Positions 53,504 to 61,795 of a DNA stretch of 64,000 bases are shown piece after piece. The translations under genes were made by a program, and so were the position numbers. The stretch is from Hyalella azteca (taxonomy: Eukaryota; Arthropoda; Malacostraca; Amphipoda; Hyalellidae). The notes below the pieces were generated by a model. The model saw only the letters and a list, made by a program, of their open reading frames with translations. It made no database searches and was not told the DNA's origin. Position 1 is the first letter of the stretch. Each line of letters starts with the position of its first letter. The DNA lies in assembly GCF_000764305.2 (NCBI RefSeq), contig NW_025941768.1, forward strand, positions 1 through 64,000. Reading direction: 5' to 3'.

Positions 53504-56500
53504 CTGCCGTGCAGCACAAACGTCATCAATACGGACAAAGAGAGATTGTGAATCATTTAAAAAATAATATCAATTTAACATACAGAGAGCACGATCAGTT
53601 CTAACGTACAAAGATGTAAATATAAATTCAACATACAAAGATCAACACAGGCAATGAGAAATTGCAAATCATTTTGAATAGCAACTGAACGTCTCAATTT
53701 CTATTCAACATACATCCTGCGTTTCTCCTCAACAAAGTAATACAGAGTGAATTATGTATTATGTAGAAATTTAGAAAAGACGTGTCACAGAAAGTCATTA
53801 ATCATTGTCAGACTGCATAATTTTACAGCGTTATAATCATACCGAGTTTAGGTACAATCGTACTTGTGCAACAATTGTGTCTATGTAACTCTAATAATAT
53901 ACTAAGGAGAGTATCAGCTCGGTGCAGCAGTGGTAGCATTAATGATAAACTTAGTATATAAATATTTATGAGCAGCAGAGGCGGTACAGAGTACAGACCA
54001 CAGTAGTGGTGGAGAAAGCGTCCTGATAGGAGATGAGTTCGTAGAGCGTCGTGCCTGCCTGGACGGCTACCAGGCTGGGTGGCGCAACACCTGTACAAAC
54101 AACAAATCATGATGTGCTGTCTCTTAACAGGACACATAACTGGCATGGTGACTCTGAGTAAGACTTGAACAAACAACAAATCATGATGTGCTGTCTCTTA
54201 ACAGGACACATAACTGGCATGGTGATTCTGAGTAAGACTTGAACAAACAACAAATCATGATGTGCTGTCTCTTAACAGAACACATAACTGGCATGGTGAT
54301 TCTGAGTAATACATAAACAATAACAAACTATGTTTCCATTTACAATCCTAAAACGATATTCTAAATGAAAAAAATATATATAACTCAGTACCGTCAACTG
54401 GGGTGACTTCGGCCGCCTGGGTGGCTTCGGCGGCGTTTTTGATTTTGTTTTGCAAACAAAAGCGGGGTCATAAACGATGGCCAGAGTCTCTCCGGCGTTT
54501 ATGACCTCGTTTACGACCCTGGCGTTTGTGACCCCGGCGTTTACGACCCCGTTTTTGTTTGCAAAACAAAATAAAAAACGCGGCCGAAGTCACCCCAGTT
54601 GACGGTACTCACTGCAGTGAGTGACAGAGAGCGCATTTTCTCGTCGACGAAAACTTGAGGTCACGGACAGACGGACTTACAGACAGACAGACGGACGGAC
54701 GGACGGACATGGCGAGCACAATAGGGCATTTTTTCCATAAATGAGAAAATGCGCTAAAAACAACATCGGATTATCTGAAGCCACTGACATGTCAGTAACC
54801 AAGCGCTGCTCAAAAGAGCAGCCCTTGGGTTTTGACTGGCAAGCACCATCTTTGCTCAAATTTAATAGCGAATTTCATTTAATTACCATTATGATAACAT
54901 CAAGTGAATTTCAATAGCAAGATAAAGTAGCAAATTCTGAAAAACGTGTGTGTATAGGTAATGAGCTGAAACAAATAGTTTGAATTATTCATGTATATAC
55001 GTTTTGTTTACCCAATTATAAAAATAACAGAAACAGAATTGCAATTGTAATCAAACGCATATAAATTCAGAAAATTGGCTCAGTCAATGAGACCAGTAGA
55101 ACCCCCCCCCCCATAGGCAGGAAAATATATGGGTACCTATAGATAGAAATACCCTCTAGAACATTGATGCTAGCTTCAAGTTCTTGACTATCGCTTGAAT
55201 TCTAAGGTATGAATAGGTTTACTCCAAAACCACTTTTGAATGCCTGAATGGCACTTAAGAAACTTTTCAAATATCATGTGTATTACAGATTACATTACAA
55301 ATATAATAAGCAACTATGCCAAGCTGAGTACCTACAGCAGAGGATTTGCTAAAATTCCTACCAATGAAAGTGCCAAGGAAAAATGGCCACAGTGGCACAT
55401 TAATGACTGGACTGGTGATGTTGATGAACCAGTTGGGTAGGAAGGGAGTGATGCGCAGAAATATCATGTAGAACAGCAGGTTGCCTTTCTGCTTCTCAAC
55501 CTTCTCCTGCCAGGACTGTGCACGCTTCGGGAAATATCTGCCCAAACTCTAACCAGTTACAGGAAATATTAATGGAAAATTTTCAAGCATCTATTTGAAA
55601 AAATTGCAATTTGAATCCTGAAACTTGATATTTAACTGCATTGGTTTGGAAATTGATGCTCACAGACACGAGAGAATGATTTAATATTACAGATATTATC
55701 CACTCACCTACTGACTATGGGCCTGCCTGCTAGGTAAGACAACAGGTAACAAAATGAAGCTCCAGTAGCTGAGCAAAAGCAGATGAGCAGCAGAGCCACC
55801 CAGGAGGGGAACAGAAAACCTGTTATGTCCAAACACAAACGATTACTCGGAGGAATGATTACTAATAATGGAGGAATAAAATGATTTTTTGAAACCTATA
55901 TGCATCATTGCAAATAAATTTCAGCAAAGCCCTAAATTTCTCAAACAAAAGTTTGGTCAGATAAAGACTTCTTTGAAAAATATCAGTTTCTGCTGAATAA
56001 AACAATGTCTATTCTTTTTGCAGCCAAAATCTTGATGAATCACAAATTCAACAGACTGACTAGAAAATCCTAGATAATTTTCATGAAATAACACATTTTT
56101 AATCAGACTCAAGAGCCTAATTATTAAAAAACTCACCAGAAATGATGGAGAGAAATATGGACCCTGGTATAGCAAATGTTTGAAGACTGGATAAACATTA
56201 TTAAGGAGACATGAACACAAAAATTCATGAAAATAGTTCAATGACAATGGAAAAATACGCAAGAAATTCATTAAAAATGAGTGTGAATTTTCAAATATAT
56301 AAACACAAGATAATTATACATAAACCACAAATGAAATAAATTAAAAGTTTACACACATAGGTATATATACTTAGGTTTTTACACATGTAAATTTTTATTA
56401 AAAATTCACTGGAGAGTTCAAAATTACAACACATCATGACTAAAATGTAATTCAAAGATGTAAAGGATACAAAATATACATCACAAATACAGCAGTTAAG

Positions 56501-57069
56501 ACAACAACGTAGTATCTGTCTTTGTAATGTGACAGAACTCGAGCCAAGTTTTGAGCATCCTCCATGCACCGTGGCAGCTTGATGTGTTCACGTTCAGATC
56601 TGGAAATCATTCAACAGCCAATGAACATAAGACAGTCTTTGGAAAGGCTTTAGTATAAGCATAGTGCACAGAACACTTCATCGTTTTGAAATACACAAAT
56701 TCAACCAAAACTGAAATAGTTAAAAATTTACATATATTTAACAAACTTTTGTAATAATTTATTTCCAGTATTTCATTTGTTATGCAACAAAAAGGCAAGC
56801 AGCCAGGCTTTCTAAGGAGCTTTGGAAGGCAGGCTACAAGTTTATGTTTTTTTTGGTACTTACACTTCTAGCTTAGGAAATTTTGTGTATACAAAGTATA
56901 ATGCCATTAGAGCTATAGAAAAAATTACAATGAGACATAATATAGCTTGTTGAACACTTAAAGTTTCTTGAGTGTCTTTTTTATGACTAGTTGGGCCATG
57001 ATGTATCCTACTGGTTTTGCTTTTATTAGCAAAACCAGATGTGGTTGTATTGGTTTTTGAAGTTGTCAT
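53426..57069 (-). CDS. TMEM41B: TMEM41B / Stasimon, whole coding span
   Basis: Multi-pass ER membrane protein of the VTT (DedA-like) family; vertebrate TMEM41B is a phospholipid scramblase needed for autophagosome and lipoprotein biogenesis, and the fly orthologue is Stasimon. Exons in coding order: 56864-57069, 56471-56599, 56137-56186, 55708-55819, 55362-55537, 53999-54090 and 53426-53503. All phases agree, giving 280 residues (human 291). The N-terminal ~38 residues are polar and low-complexity, then a first membrane segment (about 41-61). Conserved pieces: LQTFAIPGSIFLSIISG, GASFCYLLSYLAGRP, FLRITPFLPNWFINITSP (193-209), GVAPPSLVAVQAGTTLY, and a last membrane segment LLSLVPVLLKHKLRQKFD. 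No key segment is missing. It lies alone on this strand between repeat-rich tracts. Confidence 0.96.
53999..54090 (-). CDS. TMEM41B: TMEM41B exon 6
   Basis: Acceptor TTTGTTGTTTGTACAG, donor ACTGTG|GTCTGT. It encodes (G)VAPPSLVAVQAGTTLYEL and the following loop. The acceptor tract is the first unit of a 74-bp tandem triplication. Confidence 0.94.
54095..54317. repeat. 74-bp tandem triplication abutting the TMEM41B exon-6 acceptor
   Basis: ACAAACAACAAATCATGATG recurs at 54095, 54169 and 54243, exactly 74 bp apart and nearly identical throughout. The exon-proximal end of the array supplies the pyrimidine tract of the exon-6 acceptor; the other units read TTTGTTCAAG instead of TTTGTACAG there. 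Confidence 0.93.
54370..54763 (-). mobile_element. Second copy of the AGCGCATTTTCTCG element, interrupted by a MITE
   Basis: This is the inverse-orientation copy of 21092-21245, with the palindrome ACTCACTGCAGTGAGT (54607 on) and a GACGGACG simple repeat inside. The left flank, AAAAAAATATATATAACTCAG, resumes the homology on the far side of the inserted element at 54391-54605. It lies in a TMEM41B intron. Confidence 0.87.
54389..54607. mobile_element. Hairpin MITE, family 'CCGTCAACTGGGGTGA', young copy with TA target duplication
   Basis: The element at 54391-54605 (215 bp) begins CCGTCAACTGGGGTGACTTC and ends with its exact reverse complement. The arms pair for about 70 bp apart from an extra ~16 bp in the left one. 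TA flanks both sides (54389-54390 and 54606-54607). The empty site CAGTACTCAC is present, inverted, at 21222-21232. Confidence 0.92.
55362..55537 (-). CDS. TMEM41B: TMEM41B exon 5
   Basis: Acceptor GTTTGGGCAG, donor CATTG|GTAGGA. It encodes a Lys/Gln-rich amphipathic helix, then FYMIFLRITPFLPNWFINI and PFFLGTFI(G), the VTT-domain signature. The frame runs on into the intron, giving a longer but unspliced open frame. Confidence 0.96.
55708..55819 (-). CDS. TMEM41B: TMEM41B exon 4
   Basis: Acceptor GACATAACAG, donor AGTAG|GTGAGT. It encodes FLFPSWVALLLICFCSATGA and SFCYLLSYLAGRPIVS(R), the first part of the VTT domain. Confidence 0.96.
56137..56186 (-). CDS. TMEM41B: TMEM41B exon 3
   Basis: Acceptor GTTTATCCAG, donor TCTG|GTGAGT. 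This 50-nt exon encodes (F)LQTFAIPGSIFLSIIS(G), nearly identical to the vertebrate protein. Confidence 0.96.
56471..56599 (-). CDS. TMEM41B: TMEM41B exon 2
   Basis: Acceptor GATTTCCAG, donor ATATTTT|GTATCC, phase 2 to 2. It encodes SEREHIKLPRCMEDAQNL and YKDRYYVVVLTAVFVMYI. The donor was chosen because it joins in frame to LQTFAIPG. Confidence 0.94.
56864..57069 (-). CDS. TMEM41B: TMEM41B exon 1 (start codon)
   Basis: ATG at 57069, donor GAAGT|GTAAGT. It encodes a Thr/Ser/Lys-rich N-terminus, then AILCLIVIFSIALMALYFVY and FPKLE. An acceptor (TTATTTTCCAG, edge 57074) lies only 5 nt upstream, so a non-coding first exon exists further right. The bases ATGAGATGA create a two-codon upstream frame overlapping the start codon. 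Confidence 0.93.
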
Positions 57070-57489
57070 CTCATCTGGAAAATAAAATCAGTTAATAGTC
57101 TCCAATTTCTTGGAAATACCTATATAGGAATAGGAATCATACAAGTGATGCATTGGAAAGATAGGCAAGAAGTTTGTATTTATAATGTTGCATTGGAACT
57201 AGAGATAAAACTATAAAATTGAACAAAATGCATTGATAAAAACACAAAAGTTTGAATTTCTAACATAAATTAAGAAGTTTTTCTGCTATCATCTATGTGC
57301 ACCAACCAGGAAAATTAGGTAGATGCCACCCATGAATAAGCCATCAGTAGGACAAATGGAAAATTTAAGTAATTTAAGAGTCATAGTAATTAAAATGCTC
57401 TTGACATTTTTTATCTAAACTCATCTCTGACCCTGAACAATTTTATGCTATCATATGGCCTCTGAGAAATTTTTCCCCAAAGAAATGAA

Positions 57490-57744
57490 TTTGAATAGTA
57501 CATTTTTTCTAGCAATTCTTTAAAATCAAGTGATAATCAATCATTTAAATAGGTACCTAGTTACAAGATTAATAGCAGAAATCTACAAATATTTTGGTTT
57601 GATATGCAGCTGCTAAATGAAAAAATCCAGTTTTTTCCTCATAGCTACCATTTATAGCTACCTACCATTTGAATAGTACATTTTTTCTAGCAATTCTTTA
57701 AAATCAAGTGATAATCATTTAAATAGGTACCTAGGTACAAGATC
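57490..57744. repeat. ~75-bp direct duplication next to an ambiguous base
   Basis: TTTGAATAGTACATTTTTTC, then TAGCAATTCTTTAAAATCAAGTGATAATC and ATTTAAATAGGTACCTAG, occurs at 57490-57567 and 57668-57742, almost identically. The second copy ends at an N (57746). Confidence 0.9.
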
Positions 57745-57745
57745 T

Positions 57746-57773
57746 NGAGTAGCCCCGTTTGACGGGGCTACTC
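57746..57773. other. Ambiguous base followed by a perfect 12-bp-stem hairpin
   Basis: N at 57746 is followed directly by GAGTAGCCCCGT-TTG-ACGGGGCTACTC (57747-57773). The exact abutment suggests an assembly join or a polymerase stall at the hairpin, or the end of an inserted element. Confidence 0.8.
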
Positions 57774-59593
57774 GGGACACTTTTTTTGCTTCTGGCACCT
57801 TACAAATAGCATATGGAATCTTTTTGGAGAAGCCATGGAAAGCCATTTTTGAGCTGCAAATTCATTTGCTAAATTGCAGATTTTACATAATATTTCTAGC
57901 CTCCAATATCAGGCAAAATTTTCCAAAAATTACAGGTGAAAATGATTTTTCCCAGAGTAATTTATAAAACTCATATATAAAATGTGTTGTTGATTTCAAC
58001 ATTTACCAAAGAAATTGGGCAAGGGCTATAAAAGTATGTAGAACTGCCAACCTAGAATATCAGGAGAATTTCCCATCAATCATGAGTAATATGGAGTATT
58101 TTCTTAGAAAAAGATTGTTTCATGCATATCTTTGGAATATTGCAAACTAAAAAGTGTTTTATTTAATCAAATTTTACAAAAGAAATTTGTCAAGGACATT
58201 AAAATTAGGAATAGGTGGAAATGGAATTGACCACAAATAAGGGTGTTATGTCTCATTCAAGGTTGTACTCTTTTCCCTAATGTAGACTTTAGGCTTGTTA
58301 GATAAAATTCTCTGCAGTCTGCATCTCTGCAATGGCGGCCAGTGTGGAATTCTAGAGGGGCTCTAAGGGGAGCATCTTGTTCTTGACCTTGAGTACAATT
58401 TTCAATTTTGGCTTTTCCAGTTTTTAATCTCATCTTAAAGCTAACATTCTGACCTATCCAACAGTGCCAAAACCATCTCTGTACGTTGATTTATGCGTTC
58501 AAAACAGATTGCAAAAGGGTTAGGTGTGGTGGAGTTCTTTCACATTTTAAATAGGTGGATATTACCTGACGGGCACATAAAAGGACAGATTGAAGATGCT
58601 GTACCTTAGTTTCCCAGCAGCTGTCATGTAGGATGGTGTTCATGCAGTTGTTCCCTCAATCTGTGACTGAATTTCAGCTCAAGTACCTAGCACCTTGTCT
58701 GGTACCCTTGCCAACTTGAATGCCTATTTCAATGCGCTTGGGAATTTGGGACTTTGTTGCGTCTCTCTACTGAACATTCACACATATTGTCACTGCAAAC
58801 CACCTATCTCCTTGAGTTTTTAAGCTACAGCAATGAGAGATATACCATTCAATTTACAAATAAAAGATCTAGAGATTGTTTTTTTTTATTTTTGTTATAA
58901 TATGAAAATATTTTGAAAAAATAAAGGGGGAAAAGGGGAAATCAGAAAATTTTTGGAAAAAGTTCCAAAAAATGTAAATTTCAAATTTTTGTGGGTGGGA
59001 GGGGCCCCCACCCAAAAAAATTTGAATTTTGGAAAAAGCCACAACAAATCAATATATAGGTATGTCTTATATGGTGCTTTCTCTGCATTGAAAATGCTAC
59101 TAAACTGCACAGCACATGCGTGTACATTACATGGACATCAGGACATGGGTTGTTTTTTCCAATTTCCAATGTATTACAAGTTTACACTTTACAACTGTTC
59201 ATTCTTCATTAGTTCATTGTTCAGTAACTTCAGTTTCTGTTCCTTTATCAATAAAATTTATACCCTGGCAGGCCTGGCTCCATTTGTATGGTCAAGCACT
59301 CTAAACTAAAGCTGAAAAGCTATGGAAAAATATATGTTAAGACTTGAAAGTCTTGAAATGCCTAGCACCATATCAAACATGGTGGAAGTCTAGTAGCTAG
59401 GTATTTCAAACTATGGTCAATCCTGAAAAGATCTGGTCAAATGACATGAATTTAGATCTTCTGTGAAGTGTGAACAATCACAAAAAGTACAAGAATTGGT
59501 GACAGGCCAGTGGCCACATCAGGATTCAGGAGGGCTGCCAGTGCCGGACGCCGGTCATACTCTTCAGCACCGACATCACTATGTTATGTTATT

Positions 59594-59699
59594 AACATTA
59601 TGTTAGTGAGAAAATACTACACCAATTTTGCATTTTCATGTATTTCAACATTATGTTAGTGAGAAAATACTACACCAATTTTGCATTTTCATGTATTTC
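59594..59699. repeat. 53-bp tandem duplication
   Basis: AACATTATGTTAGTGAGAAA to CATTTTCATGTATTTC occurs twice, starting at 59594 and 59647, with no differences seen. Confidence 0.93.
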
Positions 59700-60898
59700 A
59701 ATTTCTACACGGCAACAGTAAGTTAACGACAGAACATGAACTATCATACCATGTGACATGTCCTTCAAAACCTTAAGATTTACCTTTAATTTACTTAACA
59801 GTTTCAAATCTTAATCTTATTATAAGGCCTATTACAGATTACTAAGCCTTTAGGAGTTAGGACTAGGAGACTTATTTCCGTAAATAAAAATGAGTTACAA
59901 AAAGCGATAAGTGTTATATGATTATACTTTAGAGCAGGTACATATTTAAAATGCTGATTTTTGAACGTGTGGCAGTGTTTTACTTGTACTGTTGTACAGA
60001 TGTAACTGCGGCCACAGTGTGCGTAAAAAAACCCAAGTTACACATTTTTTTTTTCTTCGGAGTCACTTTAGCTGTTTAGCAGATAACTTAGCGCGCACAC
60101 CAACCTTGCATTTCTGCATTGAAATCGGGCGGAATGAAGATCACGGAATGCTGTTTTATATCATTTAAATTTGAATTAATCATTTTATTTGAATGAATTT
60201 AACACAGCAGAAGACCTGCTAGACATGGTTGTTGATGCTGAATTACATCATTCACGATGACAATCATGTCACAACTGTTATCAATTGTTATCACATTGGT
60301 CAAGTGGTTGCTCTTGGGTTATTGCGAAATTGGTGCTCTAGGATTATCCTAGGTAGATATTATTTCGTGCGAATAAACATGGTTTTTCGTACATAAGGGC
60401 GAATATTGACTAAATGGTTTGAAGATTCTTATTGCAGCGCATTGGTAATACCTACTTATATTACAAATTTGAATGAAATCCGTTCCGTATTGAAGGAGTC
60501 ATGACTGGGCGAGTTGAGAGTTAAGTTAGGTTTTGCTTTCGAGTGGGGAGCGCAGCCGTGCACCACCAATTTTGTGCACCAATGAGCCCTGAATCGAACG
60601 CCTTGGATCTATACGGACATCCACCAATCAGCCGTGAGCCACTCGGCGTTGTCCTCCTCCGGCCTTGCATAGAACCTGCCATGCACCACCAGGCCGCGGA
60701 TCGAATATGACTTCCGGGCATCGTTAAATTACGTAATAGATAGCACAGTTCGGTTCCAAAATTTATCGTCCTTCGACGAGTGGCCGTTTGACCGAGGGCT
60801 GGTTCGACGCACGACCTAGATATGATTATCCAGAAGTGTTGAAGGCTACGTTCCGGAAGGCAGGAATCATGATGGTCCATTATTTTTATTATGGATTA

Positions 60899-61020
60899 TG
60901 GCAGGGTGGCCCAGTGGTTAAAGTTCAGAGTACTGAGATTAGAGCAGAGAGGTGCGGGTTCGATCCAAGCTCTGTGCACCAGTTTCTGGTCAGAATCGGC
61001 GAGGAGGCCGGGCGGTTAGG
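60899..61020 (+). mobile_element. tRNA-derived SINE-like sequence, copy 1
   Basis: TGGCCCAGTGG (60907-60917) matches the tRNA A box and GGTTCGATCC (60957-60966) the B box, in the order and rough spacing of a Pol III internal promoter (50 bp start to start). The sequence between is not a foldable modern tRNA. It is inserted in the GGGAGCG element after CCATTA. Confidence 0.72.
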
Positions 61021-61164
61021 CAAAGCAAAATAGAGGCAGTGAGTTGCGTGTTTATGACCGAGGGCTGGTTCGACGCACGACCTAGATATGATTATCCAGA
61101 AGTGTTGAAGGCTACGTTCCGGAAGGCAGGAATCATGATGGTCCATTATGTTTATTATGGATTA

Positions 61165-61290
61165 TGGCAGGGTAGCCCAGTGGTTAAAGTTCAGAGTACT
61201 GAGATTAGAGCAGAGAGGTGCGGGTTCGATCCCAGCTCTGTGCGCCAGTTTCTGGTCAGAATCGGCGAGAAGGCCGGGCGACAGGACTAC
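61165..61290 (+). mobile_element. tRNA-derived SINE-like sequence, copy 2
   Basis: A box TAGCCCAGTGG (61173-61183) and B box GGTTCGATCC (61223-61232), exactly 266 bp after the first copy. The downstream tail differs (ACAGGACTACGGCCTAATAA) and rejoins the host element at CAGGGCAG. Confidence 0.72.
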
Positions 61291-61795
61291 GGCCTAATAA
61301 ACAGGGCAGTTGTGGTCTTCGGCAGGCGACCCTTCGAGTGCGTAGAATTGTCGATTCGGTGAAGTAGACGGTCTTAATTAACCCAAGCGCTGCGACATCA
61401 GGAGCGACTGAGACCGCGAATGAATTGTGCTTTTTTGGGATGACGTTGATGAGGTAAATGACTTTTTGTTTTTATGCCAGGTGAAGAAATTTTGTCTAGC
61501 ACACTAATATCTGAGTGGGAAAGAAAGGGAACATACAAATGAAATGAAAACGAGAGTTAATGAGAAAAAATTGTAGACATACTCTATTTTCGCTACATTA
61601 CTTCTATCTCAAACCGAAGTATTACAATTTGTTAGAAATTATTTTTGGATTCCAAGGGTAATGAAATTCAAATAAATAAAATATAATTATTGACATCTGA
61701 TCCTTTTTACAGACAATAATATTATCAACTGACTAATTAGATTAGAAAAACATGCATCTACAAATTAGTTTTATAACCCTACAATTTTAATCAAG

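Larger units (their letters stand above)
60789..61290 (+). repeat. 266-bp tandem duplication inside the 60.5-kb element
   Basis: TGACCGAGGGCTGGTTCGAC recurs at 60789 and 61055. The two units are almost identical through the host-element part and the SINE part, so the duplication is younger than the SINE insertion. Confidence 0.93.
60538..61340. mobile_element. Unassigned DNA element with 8-bp target duplication, short copy carrying SINE-like inserts
   Basis: The element at 60546-61332 begins GGGAGCGCAGCCGTG and ends CTTCGGCAGGCGACC(C), like the copy at 46874. It is flanked by TTCGAGTG (60538-60545 and 61333-61340). Compared with that copy it lacks about 1.2 kb of the interior, joined at GTGCACCAA, and has gained a tandemly duplicated 266-bp block containing a SINE-like sequence. 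Confidence 0.88.
57075..61795. other. TMEM41B upstream region and intergenic DNA, no gene seen
   Basis: It should hold the non-coding first exon of TMEM41B, but no donor could be chosen confidently. CpG is scarce up to about 60 kb. Besides the repeats and mobile elements listed separately, there is a 43-bp hairpin at 58981-59024 (TGGGTGGG arm against CCCACCCA). Short frames near 58895-59309 translate this hairpin and its surroundings. Confidence 0.5.

Noticed and set aside
53823..54179. 118-codon minus-strand frame
   Set aside because: Runs across the 74-bp tandem repeat and TMEM41B exon 6 in the wrong frame.
60907..60966. True tRNA gene
   Set aside because: A and B boxes are present, but the sequence between and around them does not fold into a cloverleaf and the unit is duplicated within a transposon; a SINE-like origin fits better.
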